From contig CAISJA010000346.1 of the NCBI GenBank assembly GCA_903885525.1, positions 1 to 7,683 of the forward strand: a stretch of DNA of 7,683 bases, read 5' to 3'. The translations under genes and the position numbers were made by a program. The notes below the pieces were generated by a model. The model did no database searches. It had not been told where the DNA came from and worked only from the letters and a program-made list of their open reading frames with translations. Shown piece by piece: positions 1 to 6,098 of the stretch (its first letter is position 1; the number at the start of each line of letters is the position of its first letter). This DNA is from an uncultured Opitutaceae bacterium (lineage in GTDB: Bacteria; Verrucomicrobiota; Verrucomicrobiia; Opitutales; Opitutaceae).

Positions 1-58
1 ATCACGAGGGCGCGAAGCCCGGCCTTCTCTGACGGCCAGGCCAAAACAAAAGACCATG
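1..58. repeat. Partial copy of a dispersed intergenic repeat
   Basis: This stretch matches 1080-1137 at 57 of 58 positions; the single difference is T at 30 against C at 1109. Similarity stops abruptly after the shared ATG (56-58). The left boundary is cut by the window edge, so the copy may be longer. No credible protein is encoded here: the ATG opens a 69-codon proline/arginine-rich frame with no family resemblance. Such near identity between two non-coding copies about 1.1 kb apart indicates a mobile or recently duplicated repeat. Confidence 0.9.
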
Positions 59-255
59 CTCCGCCACCGTCCCGCCCGGGAACGCGCTGGCGCGACCGGG
101 GAATCCCTCGCGCAGCCGGATGACGCCCGCCCGCTCCCCGGCCAGCCCCCCAGCCACGGCAGCGACCCTCCCCACCCCGCCCTCTCCGCCCCCACCCCCC
201 GCCGTGTCCACCCACGGCCCCCGGAGCCCACCGGACCAGCCCGCGGACCGCTCCG
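59..255. other. C-rich gene-free stretch
   Basis: I see no gene here. The plus strand is strongly C-rich, and short frames on either strand translate to low-complexity Pro/Arg/Gly sequence. At 170-200 there are successive C runs (CCCC, CCCC, CCC, CCCCC, CCCCCC) with short spacers, so the minus strand could form a G-quadruplex. Whether this has any function is unknown. Confidence 0.5.
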
Positions 256-260
256 CATAA

Positions 261-344
261 AGTAACCCAATAGGTTACTCTATGCTTGGTTTTATTGGAA
301 AACCCAAACAACAAGTAACCCAATAGGTTACTTGTTGTTTGGGT
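261..344. promoter_or_regulatory. AT-rich cluster of three hairpins, including a duplicated 19-bp palindrome (operator-like)
   Basis: The palindrome AGTAACCCAATAGGTTACT occurs twice, at 261-279 and 314-332, as exact copies 53 bp apart. Each has arms AGTAACC/GGTTACT around the 5-nt centre CAATA. In the second copy the dyad extends to perfect 19-bp arms (302-320 with 326-344). Between them is a third hairpin, GGTTTT/AAAACC (288-293 with 299-304), around the centre ATTGG. The AT-rich island is sharply set off from its GC-rich flanks. Duplicated dyads of this size are typical binding sites for dimeric repressors, for instance of the winged-helix type. No regulator gene is adjacent and no promoter is clear. 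A small structured repeat is the main alternative. Confidence 0.6.
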
Positions 345-557
345 GTGAGGGCGGAGAGGCGGGGCGCTGGGGAGCGGATGCGCCAGGCGGAGGAGCGGAC
401 AGCAGACGGCGGACGGCGAACGGCAAGGGGCACCAGGCGGGTGGTGGGCGGGGTGTTAGCGGATGGTGGGCGGCAGACGGGCGGGCGGGGGGGCGGGCGG
501 ACAGAAAGCGGGAAAATTCCGTTTGGCCTCGCCGGGGGAAGCGGTGAGGCTGCGGGC
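345..557. other. G-rich gene-free stretch with heptamer repeats and a G-quadruplex motif
   Basis: There is no credible gene. The plus strand is strongly G-rich, the opposite bias to 59-255. Positions 404-424 hold three tandem heptamers of the form RRACGGC (AGACGGC, GGACGGC, GAACGGC). Positions 479-497 carry four G runs separated by single C residues, a textbook quadruplex-forming pattern. The end of the stretch holds GAGG at 546-549, eight bases before the ATG of the phosphoesterase, which may act as its ribosome-binding site. Confidence 0.5.
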
Positions 558-997
558 ATGCGCATCGCCGTCTTTGCCGATACTCATGACCATTACCCGC
601 CCGAGCTCCCGGCCCGGCTGGCGGCGGCGGATGAGATCTGGCACCTCGGCGATGTCTGTGCGCCGGAGGTGCTGGCGGAGTTCGCCCGGCCCGGGCGGCC
701 GTTGCAGGTAGTGCTGGGTAACAACGAGACCCACAACCTCTGGCCGGCCAGCTGGTGCTGGAGCGCGAAGGCTGGCGCTGTTGCCTGACGCACATCCCGC
801 CGCGCCGGAGTCCGCCGGGCGTGCAGCTGGTGCTGCACGGGCATACCCACGTGCCACGAGACGAGACTGACGCCGCGGGAGTCCGCTGGCTGAATCCCGG
901 GTGCATCAGCCGCGCCCAGCGTGGTGCCCCGCCGAGCTATGCGTGGCTCACACTCGAAAAGAACCGGCCCCCCGTGTGGAAACTGGTGCCGTTATAG
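558..997 (+). pseudogene. YfcE/MJ0936-type metallophosphoesterase, frameshifted
   Basis: Calcineurin-like metallophosphoesterases of this group are small two-metal phosphodiesterases. The first segment starts at ATG 558, with GAGG eight bases upstream. It shows the metal motifs FADTH (D8, H10), HLGDV (D32) and GNN (N55-N56). After about codon 62 (near 741-752) this frame runs into the stop at 786-788. The family resemblance resumes in the frame one base back: LVLEREGW, then LTHIPP, the terminal GHTHVP motif and WLNPGCISR, ending at TAG 995-997. Joined, the protein would be about 146 residues, close to the family's usual size. One base missing within or next to GGCCGGCC (742-749) would explain it. 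No slippery heptamer is visible, so a recent pseudogene or a sequencing error is more likely than programmed frameshifting. Confidence 0.85.
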
Positions 998-999
998 CC

Positions 1000-1020
1000 G
1001 CCGGCGCGGGCGGCGCCGGC
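1000..1020. terminator. GC-rich hairpin just after the phosphoesterase stop
   Basis: Perfect 8-bp arms GCCGGCGC/GCGCCGGC (1000-1007 and 1013-1020) surround the 5-nt loop GGGCG, two bases after the stop codon. There is no T tract. It is therefore a terminator-like or RNA-stabilising stem, not a classical intrinsic terminator. Confidence 0.45.
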
Positions 1021-1030
1021 CCGATCGGGG

Positions 1031-1148
1031 GGTAGTGGCGCCACGGTCTTGTGTTTTGAGGCATCGTTCCCTCTGAATGATCACGAGGGCGCGAAGCCCG
1101 GCCTTCTCCGACGGCCAGGCCAAAACAAAAGACCATGGTAGTGGCGCC
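1031..1148. repeat. Structured dispersed repeat element (118 bp) with 12-bp direct terminal repeats
   Basis: The 12-mer GGTAGTGGCGCC occurs at both ends (1031-1042 and 1137-1148). Just inside are inverted arms: GGTCTTGTGTTTTG (1045-1058) pairs with CAAAACAAAAGACC (1121-1134) with one mismatch, and flanking bases extend the dyad. The core 1080-1137 recurs at 1-58 with one difference. There is no protein gene inside. The features suggest a small non-autonomous repeat of the REP/BIME or MITE kind, or a structured RNA. Its right end overlaps an ATG (1135) in frame with the downstream metallopeptidase. Confidence 0.7.
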
Positions 1149-1203
1149 CGGAGCGACGGCTTTTCGGTGGATTTTGCGGCAAACCACCCTTAGCTCCCGC
1201 TGC

Positions 1204-1917
1204 ATGGAGAGCGGACAGCAGGAATTTTTTGTCAACGCCCCCACCGCGGCCCGGCCGGCGGTCGTGTTTGTGCGTTCACCCGCTGCGCGCCGCTACCGGC
1301 TGACCTTGCGCCGCGACGGCACAGCGGTGGCGACCATCCCGGCGCAGGGCAGCGAGCGCGAGGCGCTGCGGTTTGTGGAGCAACAGCGCGACTGGCTGGA
1401 ACGCGCGCGAGCCCGGCAGGCGGAGCGGCCGCGCACGGCCGAGGTCTGGACGGTCGGCACCCATGTGCTGTGGCGCGGGCAGATGCAGCCTGTCCGGATT
1501 GCCGCGGCGGGGGAGCGTCCGCAGGTGTGTGTGGCCGCGGACGTGTTCCGGGTCCGGGGGTTGGAGGGCGATCTGCGGCCGACGCTGGAGGCGCACTTTG
1601 CCCGGCGGGCGCGGATCGAGCTGCCGGCCCGCACCTGGGAGCTGGCGGCGGAAACCGGAGTAGAGGTGAAGCTGGTGACGGTGCGCAACCAGCGTTCCCG
1701 CTGGGGGTCGTGTTCCGCCAGCGGCACCATCTCCCTGAACTGGCGGCTGGTCCAGACTCCGGACGAAGTGCGCGACTACATCATTTACCACGAGTTGATG
1801 CACCTGCGGGAAATGAACCACAGCGAACGTTTCTGGGCGCGCGTCGCCGACGTCTGCCCCGGCTGGCGCGAGGCGGAGCATTGGCTGAAGCGCAATGGCG
1901 GCCTGGTGGGGCTCTAG
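1204..1917 (+). CDS. YgjP-like zinc metallopeptidase (DUF45/PF01863 family)
   Basis: This is a 237-residue protein of the YgjP/DUF45 family, gluzincin-like putative metallopeptidases whose substrates are largely unknown. The N-terminal half is a beta-rich region (RRYRLTLRRDG, about residues 29-39, onward). The C-terminal half holds the family hallmarks: RNQRSRWGSCS at 161-171, ISLNWRL at 176-182, and the zinc site YHELMH with H196, E197 and H200, followed by the third ligand H206 in NHSERFW. It has no signal peptide and is probably cytoplasmic. The frame is open back to an ATG at 1135, but that start lies in the dispersed repeat and adds 23 residues unlike the family, so I chose ATG 1204. Neither start has a clear Shine-Dalgarno site, so a slightly later start remains possible. 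It is convergent with the FKBP gene. Confidence 0.9.
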   Translation: MESGQQEFFVNAPTAARPAVVFVRSPAARRYRLTLRRDGTAVATIPAQGSEREALRFVEQQRDWLERARARQAERPRTAEVWTVGTHVLWRGQMQPVRIAAAGERPQVCVAADVFRVRGLEGDLRPTLEAHFARRARIELPARTWELAAETGVEVKLVTVRNQRSRWGSCSASGTISLNWRLVQTPDEVRDYIIYHELMHLREMNHSERFWARVADVCPGWREAEHWLKRNGGLVGL

Positions 1918-2045
1918 CTTTTCTGGCCCGTGCCTGGACGGCAAGGGCGGCGGTGCTTCCGCCCGGCGGGGGCTGGGTCCGATCCCGGCGGATCCGTGCG
2001 GCCCACACCCGCCGCCCGATTCCTGAGCGGGAGCCGATTCAGGTT

Positions 2046-2088
2046 CACCCCTGCACCCCGCGGCGGAGGCCAGCGGGGTGCAGGGGTG
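2046..2088. terminator. Perfect 16-bp hairpin between convergent genes
   Basis: Arms 2046-2061 and 2073-2088 (CACCCCTGCACCCCGC and its exact complement) flank an 11-nt loop. The hairpin lies between the metallopeptidase stop (1917) and the FKBP stop (2111), starting 23 bases beyond the latter. Its symmetry would let it act on transcripts from both sides. It lacks a T tract on either strand, so a transcription block or mRNA 3' end protection is inferred. Confidence 0.6.
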
Positions 2089-2110
2089 GCGTGGCCGCGC
2101 GAGCCACCGC

Positions 2111-2635
2111 TCAATGGATGGCGACCAACTCGACGTCGAAGACCAGCGTCGCCCGGGGCGGGATGGGGCCGCGGCCGGCAACGCCGTACGCGAGCCACCA
2201 CGGGATGACGAGCCGGCGTTTTTCGCCGGTGCGCATGCCGGCGAAGGCTTCGTCCCATCCTTTGATCACCTGGCCGGTGCCGACCCGGAAGCTGAACGGG
2301 ACGCCGCGGTCGTAGCTGCTGTCGAATTTTTTCCCTCCCACCAGCAACCGACCCTCGTAGTGGGCGTCAACCTCGGCCCCCTCGGACGGCGGTTCCCCTG
2401 TGCCAGGCCGCAGCACGACGTAGCGCAGGCCGGAGGGGGTGATGGTGGCGGTCGCATAGTCTTTCCGGATGAGGGCAAGCTCGGCCTCGCTCATCCGCTG
2501 TTCCTCCATCTGGGCCCGGGTATATTTGTTGGCGGGCTCGCCGGGGTTGGACCGGCGCAGGATTCCAGTGCGGGCTTGGAACGCGATCAGGGCGAGGATC
2601 AGGCCGAGGATGAGCAAAATACCGTAGGTGCGCAT
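2111..2635 (-). CDS. Membrane-anchored FKBP-type peptidyl-prolyl cis-trans isomerase
   Basis: This 174-residue protein catalyses cis-trans isomerisation of Xaa-Pro bonds in protein folding. Residues 4-19 form a hydrophobic segment (GILLILGLILALIAF) that acts as an uncleaved anchor or signal, placing the catalytic domain outside the cytoplasmic membrane. A charged helical linker (about 38-60) follows. The FKBP domain spans about 68-174 and keeps the whole active-site set seen in human FKBP12: Y93, F104-D105 in KKFDSSYDRG, F114, V123-I124 and W127 in GQVIKGWDEA, Y150, and F166 in ATLVFDVEL. Activity is therefore expected. It reads divergently from the rhodanese gene and convergently with the metallopeptidase. 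The ATG at 2635 has no recognisable Shine-Dalgarno site, but it places the anchor exactly at the N terminus. Confidence 0.95.
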   Translation of the reverse strand: MRTYGILLILGLILALIAFQARTGILRRSNPGEPANKYTRAQMEEQRMSEAELALIRKDYATATITPSGLRYVVLRPGTGEPPSEGAEVDAHYEGRLLVGGKKFDSSYDRGVPFSFRVGTGQVIKGWDEAFAGMRTGEKRRLVIPWWLAYGVAGRGPIPPRATLVFDVELVAIH

Positions 2636-2872
2636 AGGGAGCAGGCAGAACCATGGACGCCTTTGCCGGGCGTGGGAAGGCGAATAGTCCGGGACCCGAC
2701 GCCGCCGGCTCGCTCAAGGTTCTGCCGAAACTGCTCTGATCCGGCCCGCGCTGGGTTGCCGGCCCGCGCCACTCCGCTGCTCGACCGCCCGGCCCCGTCC
2801 CGGCGCGGGGCGGACGGCAAATGGGCAAGGTGGGGTTGCCAGAAGCGGATTTCGGGTTAGCGTGCTGCCGCC

Positions 2873-3262
2873 ATGAAAAAACTCATTGTTACCCTCGCCT
2901 TTTGCGCGGCCGCACTCGTCGCTTTGGCCGCCTCTGACAACTACGCCGACATCTCCCACCCCGAACTCAAGGCTGCCCTCGCCGCCAAGGGGGCGACGAT
3001 CATCGATGTCAACGGCTCCGCCAGCTACGCGCAGGGCCACATCCCCGGCGCGATGGATTTCGACGCCATCAAGGCCTCCCTCGCGCGCCACCTGCCGGCC
3101 GACAAGGACGCCCTGATTGTCGCCTATTGCGGCGGCCCGAAGTGCACGGCCTACCGCCAGGCCTACGACGCCGCCGTGGCGCTCGGCTACAGGAATGTGA
3201 AGCATTACTCCGGCGGACTCTCCGGTTGGGAGGAAAAGGGCGAGAAGCTGGCCAAACCGTGA
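2873..3262 (+). CDS. Secreted single-domain rhodanese-like protein
   Basis: This 129-residue protein has an N-terminal signal peptide (MKK, hydrophobic 4-19, likely cleavage near ALA-AS around residue 20). One rhodanese domain fills the rest. Recognisable elements are TIIDVN (D45), the substrate-loop lead-in GHIPGA (55-60), the active-site loop YCGGPKCTAY with presumed catalytic Cys86 and a second cysteine at 91, and the C-terminal HYSGGLSGWEEKG. Rhodanese domains carry sulfur as a cysteine persulfide. The loop lacks the basic pattern of classical thiosulfate sulfurtransferases (CRxGxR), so the physiological substrate is unclear. The two loop cysteines could instead form a disulfide in the periplasm. 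The gene is apparently monocistronic and divergent from the FKBP gene. The start is fixed by the signal peptide. Confidence 0.93.
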   Translation: MKKLIVTLAFCAAALVALAASDNYADISHPELKAALAAKGATIIDVNGSASYAQGHIPGAMDFDAIKASLARHLPADKDALIVAYCGGPKCTAYRQAYDAAVALGYRNVKHYSGGLSGWEEKGEKLAKP

Positions 3263-3280
3263 GCCCGGAAGCCGCCGACG

Positions 3281-3302
3281 CCACCGCGATTTCGCGCGGT
3301 GG
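3281..3302. terminator. Hairpin downstream of the rhodanese gene
   Basis: Arms CCACCGCG (3281-3288) and CGCGGTGG (3295-3302) enclose the 6-nt loop ATTTCG, 18 bases after the rhodanese stop. No T tract follows. It sits between convergent genes and could mark transcript ends, but this is inferred from position and symmetry only. Confidence 0.4.
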
Positions 3303-3409
3303 TGGGAGCGGCGGGCAGAGGGCGAAAAGCCTTCCCCCGCCCGCCCTCACCGGGTGTGGCGGCCATTTCCGCTGACCGCCCCGGAGGCGGGAGTCTATCC
3401 GGGAGGGAT

Positions 3410-4741
3410 TCAGTGCTTTGCCAGCAGGTCGAGCGCGGCGGCGCTCATCGCGCGGATGCCGGTCTTCAGAGTGGGCTCGGGCAACGGCGCGAAAAGCGGG
3501 GAGTGGTTGGATGGAACGCCGCCGCCACTGGCCTGGGCTTCGGCAAATCTGACCGGATCAGTCGCTCCCACCCAGAAGAGGCAGATGGGCACATGGTGCC
3601 GCGTGCGGCCGTATTCCGCGAAATCCTCGCCGACGGTCGAGGGTTCCAGCGGGACCACCTGATCCCGGCCGAGTGCGGCCCCGATGCTGCCGGCGACGCG
3701 GCGGGTCAGGACGGGGTCGTTATAGGTGACGGGGTTGCGCACCTCCGCCCGCGACACCACCGGCAGACGATCCTCGGGCATCCCGGCGGCGCGCCCCAGG
3801 TTCTCGCTGATGCGTTTCACCGCGGCAATGATCCGGTCGGCCACGGCCTCGCTGTAGGTGCGGATGGTCAGCTCCAGCTTCACCTCTTCGCCGATGATGT
3901 TGCGGCGAGTGCCTCCGTGGATGCTGCCCACCGTGACCACGGCCGGAGTCCCGGGCTTCAGCTCCCGGCTGACGATGGTCTGCAGCTCCATGACGATCTC
4001 GGCGGCAAGCACGACCGGGTCCTTGGTGGTGTGAGGCTTGGAGCCATGGCCGCCGACGCCGCGCACCAGAATGTCGATGCCGTCCACATTGGCGCAGGCT
4101 CCACCCTCGGTATAACCGACCTGGCCGGCGGGCAGGTCGGCCCACACATGCAGGGCGAGCGCGTAGTCCGGCACGGGGAAGCGGGTATAAAGTCCGTCGC
4201 TGAGCATTGCCCGCGCGCCTCCCACCGTTTCCTCCGCATGCTGGCCGACCAGCACCAGCGTGCCGGACCAGGAATCCTTGAGCGCGGCGAGCACGCGGGC
4301 CGTGCCGATCAGGCTGGTGACGTGCGCGTCATGGCCGCAGGCATGCATCGCCGGGGAATCGCGGCCGGCAAGATCCTTGACCGTGGTGGTGCAGGCGTAA
4401 GGCAGGCCCGTGGCTTCCTTCACGGGCAGCGCGTCCAGGTCGGCGCGGAGCAGCACGGTGGGACCGGCGCCGTTGCGCAGCACGGCCACCACGCCCATCG
4501 AGCCGATGTGCTCGGTGACGGCATAGCCGGCGGCGCGCAATTCCCCCGCCAGGAGCGCGGCCGTGCGCACCTCGGTGAAGGACAGCTCGGGGTGGAGGTG
4601 GAGATCCTGGTAGATCGCAAAGAGCGAAGGATAGTCGGCCTCCACCCGGGTGGCGACCCGGGTGCGGAGGTCATCCGCAGCCCCGGCTGGGCGGCAACAG
4701 ACAAGGCAGCAGGCGAACACCAGCAGGCAGCGGGACATCAT
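3410..4741 (-). CDS. Secreted M20-family (M20D) metal-dependent amidohydrolase
   Basis: This 443-residue protein resembles the amidohydrolases/aminoacylases of peptidase family M20D, which cleave N-acyl amino acids or related amides. A cysteine-rich signal peptide ends near PAGA-AD (about residue 21), so export is expected. The catalytic domain shows LHLHPELSFTE (47-57), RADLDALP with D101, MHACGHDAH with metal ligands C135 and H137, the QHAEE glutamates E170-E171, H198 in ALHVW, and the last ligand H413 in NHSPLF. The dimerisation (lid) domain lies roughly at 215-330, starting around VRGVGGHGSKPH. All expected metal ligands are present, so the enzyme should be active. The substrate cannot be read from sequence. 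The start is one of two adjacent ATGs (4741 or 4738). The gene lies 94 bases after the cyclophilin on the same strand, so co-transcription is possible. Confidence 0.94.
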   Translation of the reverse strand: MMSRCLLVFACCLVCCRPAGAADDLRTRVATRVEADYPSLFAIYQDLHLHPELSFTEVRTAALLAGELRAAGYAVTEHIGSMGVVAVLRNGAGPTVLLRADLDALPVKEATGLPYACTTTVKDLAGRDSPAMHACGHDAHVTSLIGTARVLAALKDSWSGTLVLVGQHAEETVGGARAMLSDGLYTRFPVPDYALALHVWADLPAGQVGYTEGGACANVDGIDILVRGVGGHGSKPHTTKDPVVLAAEIVMELQTIVSRELKPGTPAVVTVGSIHGGTRRNIIGEEVKLELTIRTYSEAVADRIIAAVKRISENLGRAAGMPEDRLPVVSRAEVRNPVTYNDPVLTRRVAGSIGAALGRDQVVPLEPSTVGEDFAEYGRTRHHVPICLFWVGATDPVRFAEAQASGGGVPSNHSPLFAPLPEPTLKTGIRAMSAAALDLLAKH

Positions 4742-4835
4742 GCGGTGCGGATCACAAACGGGACGCGGGGCCGGAGCAATCGCAGAGTCGGCCGGAAGGT
4801 TTTTCGGAGGGGACGGCGGTGCCGCGGGGAGACGG

Positions 4836-6017
4836 TCAGGATTTCGGCTCGCAGAGCACGATCAGGCGGTCGAGCACCGCATCCATCTGCAGCTTGAGCC
4901 GCTGGGCCGGCGTGGGCGGCAGGTTTGCCGGAGCGGCCTTTTGCTGCGCGGCAAACTCCGCATCGCCCGCCGCCACGGCGGCATCGATGAAAGCCATCTT
5001 GGCCTGGTGCAGCGGCCCCTCGGGCGCGAGGTCGGCGGCCGTGGGGGCACGACCGAGGATGACGGCGACGGCGTCGTCGGCGAACCAGATGCGCCAATCC
5101 TTTTCGTCGGCGAAATAAACCACGAGCACCCCCGTGCGGCCGATGCCGAGCTTGGCGGCGAGCGTGCTCATGTAGGCACCGGGCTTGGCATCCTCGGCTG
5201 CGGAGGGGGATTTGGCGAAGATGCGGGCGCAGATGCGCCGGCCTGTGAAACGCTCGAAGTTTGCGAGCTTGAAATTGAAATTCAATTCGCGGGTCCATTC
5301 CTGGGGCAGCAGCTTGTTCGGGTCGTGGAAATGAGTCGCCGCGTTGGGCTCATAAGCGAAGGCGTAAGGCTTGGCGGCGGCGACCCGTTCGTTGAACGCC
5401 AGCTCGTCGGCGGCAAAGGCCCGGGCCGCCTGGCCGAGGCGGATAATCCGGATGGTGAACGGATCATTCTGACGGATGCGGGACAGAGCCTCGAGACCGC
5501 GCACCACCCGCCCGAAAATCGAGTGCAGGTAATTCAGCCGGTTGGTCTCCCGCAAGGTGATGAAAAATTCCGTGCTGTTGGTGTCAGGGCCGGCATTGGC
5601 CATGGACAACACGCCGGCGCTGTCATGATGCAGGCCGGGCACCATTTCATCGGGAAAAGGCAGGGGATGGGAGGCCAGGCCATTCGCTTTGGCCGGGGGT
5701 TTGCGGTCCGGCGTGCCTTCGCCCGGGTTGGTGGGGTCACCGCTTTGGATGACAAAGTCCGGCACCACCCGGTACCAGCGCAGACCGGTATAGAACGGCT
5801 TGCCGTTGCGGGGCGTGATCGTGCCTTCGGCGCGGCCCACGAAAGAATTCACGGTCATCGGCACACGCTCGTAGTCCAGACGGGCAGTAAAGACACCCCG
5901 CGGTGTCGTGAACTCCGCATACAAGCCATCGGGCAATGGACTGTCAGTAGCAGCTGCTGCCCAAGTGCTTCTTGCCATCCAAAACAAACCCAAGATAATC
6001 AGGATGCGGGGTAGCAT
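4836..6017 (-). CDS. Exported cyclophilin-type peptidyl-prolyl isomerase with a C-terminal extension
   Basis: This 393-residue protein begins with a signal peptide (hydrophobic 4-16, likely cleavage near TWA-AA, residues 19-21). The cyclophilin domain spans about 31-197, with the catalytic arginine R83 in WYRVVPDFVIQSGDP, the GVLSMANAGPDTNSTEFFITL core (135-155) and IFGRVV (167-172). Relative to human cyclophilin A, the Trp121 position is Tyr163 and the loop before the active-site histidine (H165) is about three residues shorter. Residues 200-393 are not part of a cyclophilin. Within them 252-323 (ARIFAKS, LGIGRTGVLVVYFADE, WRIWFADDAVAVIL) weakly resembles a TPM domain; that is my tentative reading. 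Ordinary single-domain cyclophilins are about 160-200 residues, so this one is roughly double. There is no Shine-Dalgarno site before the ATG. It is divergent from phosphofructokinase and upstream of the M20 gene. Confidence 0.92.
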   Translation of the reverse strand: MLPRILIILGLFWMARSTWAAAATDSPLPDGLYAEFTTPRGVFTARLDYERVPMTVNSFVGRAEGTITPRNGKPFYTGLRWYRVVPDFVIQSGDPTNPGEGTPDRKPPAKANGLASHPLPFPDEMVPGLHHDSAGVLSMANAGPDTNSTEFFITLRETNRLNYLHSIFGRVVRGLEALSRIRQNDPFTIRIIRLGQAARAFAADELAFNERVAAAKPYAFAYEPNAATHFHDPNKLLPQEWTRELNFNFKLANFERFTGRRICARIFAKSPSAAEDAKPGAYMSTLAAKLGIGRTGVLVVYFADEKDWRIWFADDAVAVILGRAPTAADLAPEGPLHQAKMAFIDAAVAAGDAEFAAQQKAAPANLPPTPAQRLKLQMDAVLDRLIVLCEPKS

Positions 6018-6098
6018 TATGACACAATAACAAAGCTGTCGTTAGCTTCCGAGCGAAATCGGACTGTTTCAACGGAAAAATACGTCTGAAGCCGGGAT

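Noticed and set aside
261..332. Possible CRISPR array from the two 19-bp repeats
   Set aside because: There are only two copies, the repeat is itself a full palindrome, the intervening sequence contains another hairpin, and no cas genes are present.
302..344. Intrinsic terminator at the large hairpin
   Set aside because: No T tract follows on either strand and no gene ends nearby. The duplicated palindrome fits an operator or repeat better.
742..752. Programmed -1 frameshift in the phosphoesterase
   Set aside because: There is no X XXY YYZ slippery heptamer at the junction and no obvious downstream stimulatory structure, so a mutation or sequencing error is favoured.
328..906. Minus-strand frame of 192 codons across the G-rich stretch and phosphoesterase
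   Set aside because: It is Pro/Arg/Ser-rich, partly built from the heptamer repeats, and antisense to the phosphoesterase motifs.
1276..2315. Overlapping long frames on both strands across the metallopeptidase and FKBP region
   Set aside because: They are low-complexity Arg/Pro/Ala translations that overlap genes with intact catalytic motifs.
3299..4897. Long plus-strand open frame (532 codons)
   Set aside because: It is antisense to the M20 amidohydrolase, whose motifs are complete on the minus strand. The plus frame is His/Gly/Ala-rich and resembles no family, as expected of a high-GC shadow frame.
4650..6014. Long plus-strand open frame (454 codons)
   Set aside because: It lies opposite the cyclophilin and has no recognisable motifs; the minus-strand protein has a signal peptide and a clear cyclophilin core.
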